Shown: in pieces, positions 11,191-23,350 of the stretch | Layout of the letters: each line of letters opens with the position of its first letter | Numbering within the stretch: the stretch's first letter is position 1 | DNA from: Albula goreensis | Taxonomy: Eukaryota; Chordata; Actinopteri; Albuliformes; Albulidae | DNA: 64,000 bases | Reading direction: 5' to 3' | Assembly: GCA_022829145.1 (NCBI GenBank) | Contig: CM040755.1 | Location: forward strand, 7,945,063-8,009,062 | Program-made: the position numbers and the translations under genes | The notes under the pieces: model-generated | Database searches by the model: none | What the model was told of the DNA's origin: nothing | The model's input: only the letters and a program-made list of their open reading frames with translations

Positions 11191-12940
11191 TGATGAATGC
11201 TTCAGCACTTTCCAGCGCTTTCCATTCTCTGCCTATCGCGTCTGATGGTTCTTCGGCACGCTCTTGCCACTCAAGGGGAAGTCACGGGTGGAGCACCGAT
11301 GCAGGAAAATGACGCCCAGGCTCGATTTCAGCTTTTGGGTCTCTGGGTTCTGAGGGGAGTTCTGAGGAGGCCGACTGCCGTGGAGAGGCAGGTGTTAAAA
11401 AAAAAAGGGGAAAATGTCTTCTGTCTTCGCCCGTCACCGCTCACGTGTTCTGGGAGAGCAGGTGCAACTGAGGATAGGCCGCTGGCAAGGAAAAGCGGGG
11501 ATTCTCTTTGCAAAATTTCATATAAATGCAAAAGTCTTGTCTACAGTTTCGGCTACGCTTGAGGAGACTCGCCGGGTTACACGTAGCTGCTCTGTTTCGA
11601 CACTCGTTTACGATCCGTCCCATGTGGTCAGTCCAGGTGCACTTCGGCAGGGAGGGTTCTGTATGTGGACCGGAGGTGAGAAACCGATGTCCTTTGCTCC
11701 TAAAACGGTCCCCGTTTCTCACCAGTCCCCAGTCAGTCCCAGAGGTTATGTGCAGTACCCTACTGTCATCTATAAAGCCGATGACGTTGCCAGTGAAGGC
11801 CCGAAAAGCCATACAAATGATGATGTTAGCCTCCAAGCTAGTTTACGCTCATTCGCCATGCATTATATCACTGGTGTTATTTCATTTGTCACTAGTCATT
11901 CGTGACACAACAATGAGCCTGTTGTTTGAGTTCAGACAAGTTTTAACTCTGTCTATAGCTGTCGTGACTCGGCACAATCGACACTCTCTGGCATACTGAC
12001 ACAGAGAGCAGCTCCCCAAAGGTCATGGAAGTACCTTTATTTTAACAGTAGATGGCAAAAAGTTCCTACTAAGGGGGACTCAGAAGTTTCGATGGCTTCT
12101 GAACAGCACCTGTTCTGCAGCTCAAAATTCTGCAATGAATGAGACAGATGTCCCATAGGAGTCTCCTCCCAACCCCTCCACAAACACACACTCACCTCTA
12201 TAGGAAGAGCAGCCCCACCACAGGGCTGATGTGTCTCATAGTGTCCCAGGATCTAGACAGCACAGCTGGGAGCAAGGGGACACAATGGCTGGGGGACAAT
12301 ACACCCACAGACTGGCCACTTGCGGAACTCCAGCCCAGCGCAGGGCCTACGGTAACAGGAAGCACTGCGGCGCAAAAGGGGAAGGGCCGGACAAAGCCAG
12401 GGGAGGGACTTCCCCCTTCGGAACGTCCCACACAGAGGGTGATTAATCAGACAGCTTTTAAACAGCCCCATGGGCCTTTCACCGGCTGACCTGGGACACT
12501 GCGGGCGGAGAGGGGGAAGCTCTTCCCTTGGTTCCCACGCTGGGAGTTACCCCAGCCTGACACCTCGCCCTCTACAGCCACCCGCACTGGAGTGCTCAGT
12601 CTTCCCCCACTTGTCATGTCGCACAATGTCACTCACATGTCACACGACTTCAGCTTCGACAAGTGTCAGGGAGGAATCTATGGCCCCAAAGAAACTGAAC
12701 ACATGGCTAGGAGACTCTGTGTTAAATGCTGCTACTGAGACTAAAAGCATTTTTTTAAACCACCAAATAACCCAACAAAGAAACACTATATATTATGATG
12801 CTAGTAACCATATAAAGAGGGACTGGCCATACAAAAGTGCTGTAGAGTAAGATCCATGGAGGTTGATTAAATAAGTCATGGGTAAATTAGATGCTGCCCT
12901 GTACTGCCATTCACTTAAGTCTTGACAAGCTTAGGAATGG
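11191..12940. other. Non-coding DNA with chance open frames
   Basis: Between 11197 and 12000 two plus-strand frames and one minus-strand frame are open for 120-163 codons at once. Between 12139 and 12850 several shorter frames overlap. Mutual overlap, absence of domains and an A run through one frame (11398) argue against real exons. An ACAGTAGATGGCA sequence at 12045-12057 partly resembles a CTCF core. Confidence 0.45.
12045..12057 (+). promoter_or_regulatory. Weak CTCF-like core
   Basis: ACAGTAGATGGCA agrees with much of the CTCF core CCASYAGRKGGCRS, missing the first C and the last S. The same 12-base core recurs at 50483-50494. Many such matches are unbound. Confidence 0.2.
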
Positions 12941-12948
12941 GCACCACA

Positions 12949-13110
12949 TGGAAAAGGGGGGAAGGGGGGAGAGGGAGATAGAACAAAGCAAAAGAAAGTC
13001 AGAGTGGAGAAGCAAGAATGGAGGATGATGGAAGTCAAGAGAGTGATCAGTAGAGGGAAAAGGAAAATGGATATGGAAGCAAGAAGCCGGGCAGAAACGG
13101 AACAAAAGCA
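12949..13110 (+). repeat. Polypurine (G/A-rich) tract
   Basis: About 160 bases strongly biased to A and G on the plus strand, including two G6 runs at the 5' end. Such tracts can form triplex DNA. The minus-strand open frames here are low-complexity artefacts. Confidence 0.5.
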
Positions 13111-13174
13111 CCATGTTTTCCTTAAGCTGAAGTAGGAGGAGCTGAAGGTGCATGGATACATGGCTGCAAATAGT

Positions 13175-13195
13175 TTGTGTGTGTGTGTGTGTGTA
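13175..13195 (+). repeat. (TG)n microsatellite
   Basis: About ten uninterrupted TG units. Confidence 0.85.
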
Positions 13196-14736
13196 TGAGC
13201 TTCCCCAAATGATTGGTGTAAGACCAAGGCTGTTAAAGTAAAAGCTTATTACCAATTCCACATCTGATTCCGGTCTCATGTTCACTGATACATACTACAT
13301 GCTGAGTGAAGGCAGTGTACATCTGAACTGTAGCACGCAAACTGTGATTTTCCCTGAATGTGCAATCTTGCTTAATAGATTTATTCACAAGTTAAAGCAG
13401 GCCACCATACAAGCACAAACGTTAATGAGGGGTTACAGCTTGCTTTTAGTACAAAAAAAAAAAAAAAAAGAAAAAACCTTCATGAGCTTTCATGGTGCTA
13501 GCTATTCGCTTGGTGTGAGCCAACTAAAAGCATGCATTATGTAATTTCATAGAGGGCCCATTGTGTGAAATATCAACACATGATATCACGCGATATTTAA
13601 ACATACATGGCACAATTTACTCATGGTTCTATAGGTTGCGTGTGTGAAGCTTTTTAATTGAGCCACTCAATAAAAAATACATGCTGGTATGGGGCCTGTG
13701 AGAGCGTCATTACTTTGGTGCATTACAATGCCGGATTGGTGAACATGTCGAAAACGCATCGTTATAAGCAGATTAAAGAGACTTCAGGAAAAAAAATTCT
13801 TAATCATACAAAGGCCAGATTACTCGCCGCATTCCTCACTTACAGGTTATTAAACTGATTCAACAGACAAAAGCTCCATAATTACCAAACACGGAGAGAC
13901 AAAACTACTGCTTCTCAGCGTTCAATGTAACTTGTCTTCTTCACTTCACCTTACCAAAATTCCTACATATCCAATTGTGATTATACATAATATTCTCCAT
14001 CTATTCCTCAAAATAATGCACTACACTGAAATAACAACACCAGTGTATGGCATTGAATATTCAAGATATTTGTTTTACCTTGAATGTTTGAAGATTTACA
14101 TTCTGTGGAGAGGCCTTCCACGAACACTGACCTTTTTCTGGGGAAATATGGGTTATTTAAAAACATACCTCATACTGAACATTTTTTTTCTTACAAGGCC
14201 TAATGTGATTTTCTGAACTGAGCCACATGAATTGCATAAATAAATATTTTAAGAAAACATAACAGAAAATGTTATGGTATATAGAATCCCACTTAAAATA
14301 CCAAATATACTTAATGAGGTGCCCTGATGTTAATCACTGTTAAGGAACTGCAAATAATAATTAACAGTTAATATGACTGGCATGACATTACATTGGGAAA
14401 ACAGCAAACATAATAACAATGTGTACACTTTGAACGAATGGCTATAACCTAATTGCAGAACCCTTAAAAAGGGTCAAATAAGTCAGGCACGACCCCCTTG
14501 CCTTCCATCCAAAAGGTTACCGTGGTGACCATCAGTGTACGATTAGGACAGCTGGTCGTGTTTGGGTGCTGAAAAAGAACATGTGCTGTGCTACTAAAGG
14601 CCCTGTCTAACAACTGTCGCGCATTAGTGCTTTAGCAAATTAGCCAATCAAATCAAATATTCCCCGGAAAACATGAAGGGTCTGATGGACTAAAAGCTCA
14701 CAGGCGTGAGGATGTTTTGACAGTCAAAAAAAGACC
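13196..14736. other. A+T-rich non-coding DNA, no gene seen
   Basis: Includes an A run at 13453-13469. Short open frames (88-94 codons) are rich in I, L, Y and F as expected from A+T-rich DNA. No RNA gene or mobile element is recognised. Confidence 0.55.
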
Positions 14737-14762
14737 AAAAAAAAAAAAAAAAAAAAAAAAAA
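14737..14762. repeat. Poly(A) tract, 26 bases
   Basis: Uninterrupted A run followed by an A/G-rich stretch to about 14815. It could mark a retroposon end, but no body is identifiable upstream. Confidence 0.7.
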
Positions 14763-15289
14763 TCGGGGAGGAGGAAAAGTAAGGAGAAAAAAAAAGACTA
14801 TATGGAGAGGGTGGAGAAACTGTCATCACGCCCCGCCCCTGTCCCTCCCCAGCATATGGACGAGTTGCTCTGTCCTTCCGGGGACAAACTGAAGCCCGGT
14901 GGACATGAGGCACGCCAAGGAGAGGGGAAGTGTCACAGGCAATCTTTCTCACCGGAGTGCTTCAGAGGAGGTGAATTAGTTGTATGCAATCATGATAGAT
15001 AGTTTATCGCAGGCCCCCAAAGCGCCGCTTGGGATATCTCGCACGCAAACTAACAGAAAACTCAGTGGCTGTTAGTGTCAAGGAGGCACGCAGCGAAACA
15101 GCCAGGCAAGCCGATTCGAGTCAGGAGGGAAGTGACCAATCGCGTGCTTGGAAATGCCAATCGATGGGGCTTTGTATGCATGGGCGTTTCAGCAAGGTGG
15201 ATGATTCAAACACGAGGTCAACATGTAAATGTTGAATCCCAGAGTCCTGAATTTTTCAAAGGCCCTGTGCGGAGAAATGTGATTTTACA
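14763..15289. other. Non-coding DNA, no gene seen
   Basis: Balanced composition with several short open frames in two plus-strand frames (15029-15299). No domain or splice pattern is recognised. It could be a 5' extension of the enhancer-like block that follows. Confidence 0.45.
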
Positions 15290-15560
15290 CTGGGTGTAAA
15301 TGACTTGGCATTAGTGACGGTTCCACCCCTTCCCCTCCATTATTGTCACTATGGTTTAAAAGCCACGTCGCTTTCAATTAATACTAGCTGCAAAATGAAA
15401 TGCAATCCGATTGGCATTTTTACATGTTTTCTGGAGCTGGCATTCCACACCCTCTCAGAAGAATGGAGAATATTTTAAAGCACTTGGTCCCAGCTGAAAG
15501 ACTGCATAAATATTAATTTCATCATTGATGAAAAATAAATGGCTTTCATCCATCTTTCAT
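15290..15560. promoter_or_regulatory. Enhancer-like block with a 17-base palindrome
   Basis: Contains CCATTATTGTCAC (SOX-type), TTCAATTAATAC and GCATAAATATTAATTTC. It also has the interrupted palindrome TTTCATCA-T-TGATGAAA at 15517-15533, with perfect 8-base arms. There are no simple repeats. It is a candidate conserved non-coding element by composition and motif content only. Confidence 0.35.
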
Positions 15561-18500
15561 GGGTAACCTTCCATAAACAGGCTCATATTTGTAAATACAC
15601 TGTATTTTAGTCAACAAAAGATACTCTTTGCATAAATATTTCAAGGCTGTGTGAGGTTTAAGACAAAAAGGTAATAAAATCAAATTCAATGAAAGGCTCA
15701 ACAGAAAACCAAAATATACCCTAAAATAGATGACAGAGGGCCATTGCGAATGGAGTACACTAAACTGCATGGTTATAGCTGTGAACAGAATTTATTCACT
15801 CAAAGTATTTAGACTATACACCTACACTATGTTTGGTCTATGTTCACCATTTGACCAATATATTATTTAAGCACTGTATGAGAAACAACCAATTACTGAC
15901 ATAAATGAGTAGGTTTGCATATCAACGTCATAATACACATATTGTAGTAATAATGTTGTTTTATATTATAATTGTCCATGTTAAATCACCAAGGACACCA
16001 GTGCCAGTAGAATGAGTGAAAAACACAATTTCCAATCATCTCATCTGCAAGGACCACATTAGATGGTTTGTTTGTTTAGCAGGAGAAGTAAAACTGTACC
16101 ATGCTATTAAGGGTTCCGGTACCCATCTATTTCTCTGAAATGTTAAATTAAAATCCGCAAACCTTGAAAAAACTGGCAAGCCTCTAAGGTAACTTGACAG
16201 CAGTGTTAATAATATTTATTCAAAACATACTGGTGGGTTCAAGTTTGATTTTCTGGCAAATTAATTTATGTAGACAGGCCAGAACAGGCAGCCTTGGAAA
16301 ACTGCATTTTGCCAGTTTTTTTTTTTTTCCATGTTTCTGATATGGTTTTGGGCTACAGTTTCTCCAGTATGAATACACCCCAAAAGGAACTTAAGTTCAC
16401 TTTTTGAAATGATCTCCTTTGACTAATTCCACAGCTCTTTTTCCTTATTCCTGAAGCACGTGTCACTCAGTATTACTCTAACATACTAAAACAATGGACA
16501 CGTTTTGGCACATGTATAACACTGTTCTTATACTACAAAGGGGTAATACAATCAGATCTACTGAGTATCTAACTACTTTGTTAGTGCTGCAGTACCCTGT
16601 ATTTCTGCTGTGGATCTACTACAACAAAGAAAATCATCTGCGTGGGAATTCATCTTTACGCAGTCTCTACATTGAAACCATTGAGGTTTGGCCTACACAT
16701 TACTCAACTCTTCCAGACATACATGTTGAACATATTTTGACTGCAAATTCTTCGATTTATCATAGAAAAGGTAATCCGAACTACAGTAATAGCTTGTAGC
16801 ACGGTTAAGTCTGACCAAGACTGAGTGTCTGCTGAAAAGACATTAAATAATTTAAAGATGGAAATGTTCGTAAAACTACAACTTCCTAAAATAAAACACA
16901 GACAACAAGATATGAAACAAGTACATTCAAAAACACTTCAAAAGAACAACAGTGGTGTTTGCAAATATCTGTGATCTACGGGGACACAGAAGAAAGTTCA
17001 GTTCCCTTTTGTTAACTCAGGCATTAAAATCATTGATTTTTGTTGCCTTGCTTAAAAAACTCTTTGCAGTGTAAAACTTGCTGACTGCTTGAAAATGTCG
17101 ACTTGTGTGGCAGGTACAGTATCTCCTCCTTGTGTATTTTTTTTTGTCCAAATCTGCCCATGGGCTGCGCCTTGACAGAATTAGTTCCAGGCAATTCACC
17201 CTGTGCTTAAAATGCACTCTGCATCAGTGAGTGTTAAGTACAGTGCATTTCCACCATCAGCAGGGCTGTACACCAGAACCCAGTGGAAACTCCTGAATGC
17301 TAGCCTTTTGCACAAGCCTCTCAGGGACATTTTAGGGGAAATCTGTGGTACATACACATACAAACATCTTCACTGTGTGAATTAATTTACAACCAACTCA
17401 TCCCTTTAAATGACAACTGATATTGCTAAATAACAACACTGTCACAAGAGATGAGGGAGAATGGGAGAGTAAGATTTCACTACAAGAAGGGTGGAAATGG
17501 GAAGTGCTACCAAAAACTGACTTTGTGGAGCCGAATGCTGATTTGGCTCTGGAGGAAAAGCTGCTTTGGTTGGCTGGAAGTCTTATGGGACGAGGTTTGC
17601 AGTCCCACATAAAGTTAGCAGAAAGATATCGAATTGCTGTTATCAGTTCCTTCCTACATTGAACTGAATTACAGCTCTCAGCATGACTGAAGTGAAAGTC
17701 CAACTATTGAAGATTTATCTTGTGTCATACAGACCGACCGCACACTGCCGGGACTAACGCATTGGCCTCTTCACGCCCTTGTTTTCTTTACTCCAGTTTC
17801 AGCTTAAAAGCAGTCCAAACAAACAGGACCCCCCTCCCCTCAGTAATTTTGAGAGCAGCCCCATCAAACAGTAAAACATTGGTGGGAAAGTTATTTTTAA
17901 CCCAGATGCCAGGAGAGACCGAGCACAAATAGCCTCTGGCTACAGTACTTTCTGAGCTGGATCAAAATTCCACCTTCACTCCCTTTAGCCTGTCCCCACC
18001 AATGAGCAGGGGGGTCAAAAAGCTGCCACTGCCTGCCTCTGTCTGAGGAACTGGTGCTCCAGCACTATGGAAGAACCTGTGACCATAATATACAACGATT
18101 ATAACATTATTGTTATTTCTCATTAACAATTCTCATTTGTGCTCCCCTGCAAACCAGAGAAAGTCTTTATGTGCAACTTTGGGTTCTTTGGAAAAATGTT
18201 TCACATTTCCTATAGAATTCCTTTTTTTAATGTGCCCAGAATGCCCTTTATCATTGTTTCATGCTGCTTTCAATCAAACAAATAATTCAAAGTCCTGCAG
18301 ATGATGAATGAATCTGTGTTATGATTAAAGATGGCCAAAAGTTAATGTCACTCACGGACTGCAAGAAAAAGTTAGTGAATTCCCATACTGGGAGTGGAGC
18401 GATGACACACTTTTGACACAGAGCAAAAGCTTAGCTATAGGGCCCAAAAACATCATACTGGCTAAGGGATTAGGAGAATGAGAACATTCCTGAAAAGCCT

Positions 18501-18750
18501 TGAGACAAATGTACACTAATCTGGACTGTCAAAATAAATACATACCTATATACTTAACACCTCACAGCAAACTCAAATGTGTCATCTAGAAGGAATCCTC
18601 ATTTTAGCACAGCTTGTCAGCAGGTCTGGGAGAGGGACACAGCGCTCAGGTACTCCAGCATGCAGCGCCAGTCCAATACACATGCCATAAACACATTTTC
18701 CTTGCATTCATATTTTCTTGCAGAACGAATGCTTAAGAACTGATTTATGC
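15561..18750. other. A+T-rich non-coding DNA, no gene supported
   Basis: Mostly plain A+T-rich DNA with T runs near 16317 and 17140. The open frame at 17423-17662 (79 codons) has a less biased residue make-up than most. It lies opposite a 101-codon minus frame and has no recognised domain. Nothing else is identified. Confidence 0.5.
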
Positions 18751-18758
18751 ATAAAAAA

Positions 18759-18799
18759 AGATAAACGTGTGTATACACACACACACACATGTTTATCTT
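18759..18799. repeat. Inverted repeat (hairpin) spanning a CA repeat
   Basis: AAGATAAACGTGTGT at 18759-18773 is matched by ACACACATGTTTATCTT at 18783-18799. The 15-base arms have one difference, which would be a G-U pair in RNA. The loop is a short TA/CA run. The arm ends carry GATA and forkhead-like ATAAAC cores in opposite orientation. Confidence 0.55.
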
Positions 18800-19900
18800 A
18801 GACCAACACTTACACAGAATTTAACAGGGGAGAGCTTTATTCTGATAAGGGTACAGTCACCATAAGTCGAGACATGATAAGATACTGGCCCCCTACCTTC
18901 TATTTTTGTATACTGAAAAGCACCAGAGAAAAGCGTATTGAAAGGACAAAGCTCTGTCTCTGTCCACAGCTTTTTCATACTTAAACATCAGGGCATGACC
19001 TATCCCTTTTCTATGCATGAGCAATCGATGAAAAGTGGCTTGATGGCTAACTCACAGTGACAGGAACGTTTTATTTTTTATTTTGATTTCCATATGAGCC
19101 AGAAAAGTATGCACAGGTGGCTGGCCTGAAATATTTAAGCCAGAAGTTGAAATATCTCAAAAAAAATAAATAAATCAATTAAAAATTAAAAATAAAATAA
19201 AGTTAAAACAGAGCACACTCTTTCTCATTACCTACCTGTATCCCTCTCCAGGCCACAGGACGCACTGCAAGGCCTCTCACGCCCCTTCAGCTCATTAGCA
19301 CCATGCTACTGCAGAGCTGAAATGGATAGAAATTCAAATTACAGACAGTAAAATGGCAGACAAAAGGAAAGGCTATCTATTGCTCTGCCATGACTCTGGA
19401 ATCTGCATTCATCCATTGAAGTGATCAAGGATCGTTTTCAAAGAGTGAATAACAGCAACCTGAAAGGAGTAACAATCCATTCTGAGCTCTGTACTTTGTA
19501 AGAGGGTTGGTAAGCCTGAAGTGAGAGTACAAAAACTGTGACATAATTTCAAATTCGCTCATGCTCTCGGTTATTAAAGCACATAAAGAGGTTTTCGATA
19601 TGCATACTTACATATGAATGCACATAATTATAGTCAATGGTGGAGTTACCCTTTAAAGTTGTGTGACAATTCTCAGCTAGAGTAAAACAGAAAAGGACGG
19701 ATTTTGAATTCCCATAATTCAAAGCTGAACCTTGTCAAAGTCAGCCCATGACAAGGTCTTCGCATATTCGCTGTATAATCGTCATGCCAAATTACATAAT
19801 TTTAATCATGTTTCCCCATCCTTGGCATGAAATAAATCTGTGTGGAAAACTGTCAGAGTGGAATCCATACTGTGCGATTATGGCAAATTCAAAGCAGCTC
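18800..19900. other. A+T-rich non-coding DNA, no gene seen
   Basis: Contains an A/T-rich low-complexity stretch at about 19158-19205. No gene or recognised element. Confidence 0.55.
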
Positions 19901-19901
19901 T

Positions 19902-20092
19902 TAAGGGCAAGAGTAGTCTAGTGGCTAAGGTAAATGGGACCCCAGAGGTTGGTGGTTCAAGCCACCAGTCCAGCCACAGCAAGAACACCATTGCTGTTGG
20001 GCCTTTGAGCAAAGGCCCTTAACACCACATTGCTCCTTTTTTTTTTTTTTTTGGATAAAAGCATCAGCTAAATGATGATAATGTAATGTAAT
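19902..20092 (+). mobile_element. tRNA-derived SINE with fish L2-like 3' tail
   Basis: A Pol III A box (TAGTCTAGTGG, 19914-19924) fits TRGYNNANNNG exactly. A B box (GTTCAAGCC, 19955-19963) fits GWTCRANNC exactly. The spacing between them is tRNA-like. A body with GGGCCTTTGAGCAAAGGCCC and CTTAACACCACATTGCTCC follows, as in many fish tRNA-SINEs. Then comes a T run and the tail GGATAAAAGCATCAGCTAAA (from 20053) ending in TAATG units. The T run of about 16 sits where the family usually has other sequence, so this copy is altered or partly deleted. Mobilisation by an L2-type LINE is inferred from the tail. Confidence 0.8.
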
Positions 20093-22918
20093 CAAATGGA
20101 CAAAGGATCACCTACACTATCTTACACTACAGTCACAGTACACTTATGGACCTGCTGCCACTGATGAGCTGACATGAAGGACCCATACACACATTTAACC
20201 TGCTGTCCTGGTAAAACATCGGCTCTGACATGCAATGCAGACAAAGCACACTGTGGAATACCACTTTTATCCAACTTGCGCTGAAGTGGTAGCTCTGCAA
20301 AAGGTGACACGTTTCACTTTACATGCCGTCAGAGGCTGGCAGTAGAAGAAAAAGTAAGGCACAACAAGTCATCTCAAAAAATATTTAAGGTAAAACTTGA
20401 AACCAACTGGGGACATGCACTGATATACCCAAAGGCAAGATTAACATACCGAAGAAGAGAAAAAGAACACTTTCGCCTTACATATTTCAAATAAATATCA
20501 TTGCTTCTCCAAGTTTAAACCTAGGAATCAAACGTTTCCAAGTGTCTCGTTCTCTAAAGCCATTCTTCACCCCCCCCCCCCCCCCCCCGCTATCTGATAG
20601 ATGGGTGCTTTTCAGTTCCCTCACTGAATCTGTGCTGCAGATATGAGGAGAAGTGACCCATGTGTTTACTCACTGGTAAAGGCCAATGCCTTTTACGCTA
20701 CAGCACTGACCCCCACCAAAGAGCCCACGAGTGGCTGAGTCCTTACAACCTTCACCAGTGACCTTTAATTGTGTTAATTTGGCTTTGTTACACACACTTC
20801 AAGGGCTTTATCGATGCTCTGCAAAAACCACCCAGAGAAAAGGACCGCAGGTAAGCCTCTCTGGACGTCGTCTCTGACCTTTCCCGCAGAAACAGAGGAA
20901 AATTTACAAGTTTGGCTGGAGCATAAAATAAAAAATAAAAAAACTTTTTCTTTACAAGAACTGTTTCTCCTCCCCAGAACTTTTGCAACCATTTCAGACG
21001 TATTTACAATTTGATAACTATACAGCGCAACTTAAAACTGTTATTAGATTGCATTCATTCTGGAGTACTGATGCTTTCCTTTTTTACAGTGCCAGTCCCT
21101 GATTAAAGACACACCTACAAATTAAAGTACACCGCAGCAATTTAAACACAATTTTGTAATAATAACAAGTACACTTGGTGTTTAAAATGTAACATTTTTC
21201 AGGTGTATTTTCCCAGATTGTTGCTTAATTGTAACTATGCACACCTGTTTCCATTCCTATAACGGGTAATTAGATGCTGATGAACACATTAGGGAAAATG
21301 TTCAGATTTTTGGATTGACTGTTCTCCTACACATTGCAGAAAAAATTAGATTGTGATGACTTTCCTGTTTGACTATCGTTTATCAGTTCTTCTCGACAAT
21401 CACAGAGGTTAAGTGTTTATAACAAGCAGCGTGGTAATTTTACCTAACCCTGCTTTCTTTAGATCAAGAGTTACGTCGAGTCAGGTACCAAGAGAGCAGG
21501 TGACAGGGGCAGCGTTTTAGGTCTACTTGAACGTTGCCTGTTTCAGAGAAAGGTAGCTGTATTAAGTCCGCTTCCTCAGCTGCACAGCCGTTTGAAATCA
21601 AGCCCCTGAATTATGAATATGATTTTATGTATGTTGTGAATAATTCGCGGTGCTGAATGTGCATTGTGGAAGCCCGTTCGCGTGAGACGGGGATTACCCC
21701 ACACACAGTGGGCCAGACTCTTCCTGAAACGCAACAAGGTAGCATATTCAGGGGGGAAGAGTCTGAATTATTCACAAGGAATATTATTTAGAGAACCCGT
21801 CTTAACCATGCAAAGCATTTGACAGATGTACAGAATGCTTAATGAGGGGGCTCTTTAAAACTCAAAGTTTTTAAAAACAGGTGAGGTACCCAAACAGTTA
21901 ATGTGAGGAAATACATTCCTCATTTTAATTTTCAGGAACTGACTGCAAACTAATTTGTCTATGTAGTTTTGAACCTCTTGAGAAGAGCCACTCAACTAAT
22001 TTGTGTCTCTTCTGACCTCTGACAGTTAAATTCTCCTGTCACTAGGGAGTTGAGCTCTTAGTGCACACATGCACGCTCACACACACAACGCCAAAGGTGT
22101 GGGCTGTGAACAGACAGGGGGCCTCTCAAAAACACCAGCCACACAGGATTCCCGAATTGCCAGCTTGCTGCAAAAGTTGAAGTGAAACTAGATGTCAGAA
22201 TGACCTCTCTTCTGTCCCATGGATCCATGCCTATCCAGATGGACTCCCAGTTTAATTGCTCCTGGAAACAACCTGACTGTTCATTTGCCTCTCGCTGGTG
22301 CTAGAAATAGCTGCCCGTCACAGCTAGCATTAGGCTATCTGCATGGGTGTATTAACATCCGCGCCCCCAACACTGGTGTGGCCGAACAGAGAAATGAAAG
22401 TGATTTTTTTTTTTTTCTCCCTCTCCTCCCCACATCGGATTGCACGCAACTCCGAGGGCCCTCCCCTTGCTCTGCTCCCTAGTGCCTGGCAGGCGGATGC
22501 CAACACGATTCAGGTTAGGCCTCCTCCAATAGGAAGGGGCTGGCGTGACAGCGTCTGACAAAACAGCTCAGCCGAGTGCGCTATTCCAGGTAACAAGAAC
22601 ACAAACTGGCGACCGGACTGCGGCGGCGTGGGCCGCGTCCAGAACTTCTGACAGAGTGAACTGTTAAGATTTGAAATGAGGGGCAGGGGGGAAAAAAGAG
22701 AGAGAGACTTCACCTTCAAATAACAAAACACAAATGCTTTTATGGAACACTCATTTTCCAGCTGCAATTTTCAAATCTCTCTGTGAGAATGAGAACAGGA
22801 TCGTTAAAATAGGGGAGAGGTTATTAAATGGGGGCAGGTGAAACTGATTTGTCTTTGGATCCTGGTGGCTCATGAAACTGGGTATCTGAGTTTCAGTTAC
22901 ATCGAAACAGCCCACAGA
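20093..22918. other. Non-coding DNA, no gene seen
   Basis: A+T-rich with a C homopolymer (separate entry) and a T run near 22405. Slightly richer blocks at 21660-21800 and 22440-22660 have no recognised content. Open frames are short and overlap on both strands. Confidence 0.5.
20570..20588. repeat. Poly(C) tract, 19 bases
   Basis: Uninterrupted C run. The minus strand is G19, which can form quadruplexes and is prone to length change and sequencing error. Confidence 0.8.
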
Positions 22919-22919
22919 A

Positions 22920-22946
22920 AATAATAATAATAATAATAATAATAAT
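22920..22946 (+). repeat. (AAT)9 microsatellite
   Basis: Nine perfect AAT units, the only clear trinucleotide array of this kind in the window. Confidence 0.9.
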
Positions 22947-22989
22947 CTGGGTCCAGAAACAGGTGTTTTCCAACTTCTAACCTCATGAG

Positions 22990-23350
22990 GTGAAAATTTG
23001 TGGCATCCACATTAAGGTGATGCAATCCCTGTTAAGCTCCCCAAATCACCTCGCAGAGTCAGGCTAATTTGTCTTAAGTCCTGGAGTGGGGATCTCCGCT
23101 CTCAGAGCGGACCCCCTGACCTCCTTTTGTGCGCTCACCTCTGACGCGAGCAGTCGAGAGGTGCCTGAGTGCGTTTTAATTGCATACCTTCTGCATTCTT
23201 CATCACGTCCTCCAGCTGACACAGGTTAGGGGCTCACATTGTGAAACTAATAGGAGACAGAGGAGCGATGCTAATCTCGAGGCTTCACACCTCACACTTC
23301 ACCTGCCCAAACAGAGCCACAGGTTAATTCTGCCCCCAGGGAATGCTGGG
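22990..23350. promoter_or_regulatory. Enhancer-like block
   Basis: Non-repetitive block with TTTTAATTGCATAC near 23174, AACTAATAGGAGACAG near 23245, CAGCTGACACAGGTTAGGGG near 23212 and several E-box-like CAGCTG/CACCTG cores. It has no coding signal. It is a candidate regulatory element by motif content only. Confidence 0.3.

Noticed and set aside
11201..11218. REST/RE1-like site TTCAGCACTTTCCAGCGC
   Set aside because: Both half-sites are recognisable, but they are two bases closer than in the canonical site, and the right half lacks its GGA.
11197..12000. Three overlapping open frames of 121-163 codons
   Set aside because: Two plus frames and one minus frame cannot all be real. None shows a domain, one crosses an A run, and no splice or promoter context supports any of them.
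14737..14815. Poly(A) tract as the end of a processed pseudogene
   Set aside because: No coding-like or SINE/LINE-like body is found upstream and no flanking target-site duplication could be seen.
18058..18076. RE1-like sequence TCCAGCACTATGGAAGAAC
   Set aside because: The left two-thirds match, but the right half-site is absent.
19840..20022. 60-codon frame
   Set aside because: It lies mostly within the tRNA-derived SINE.
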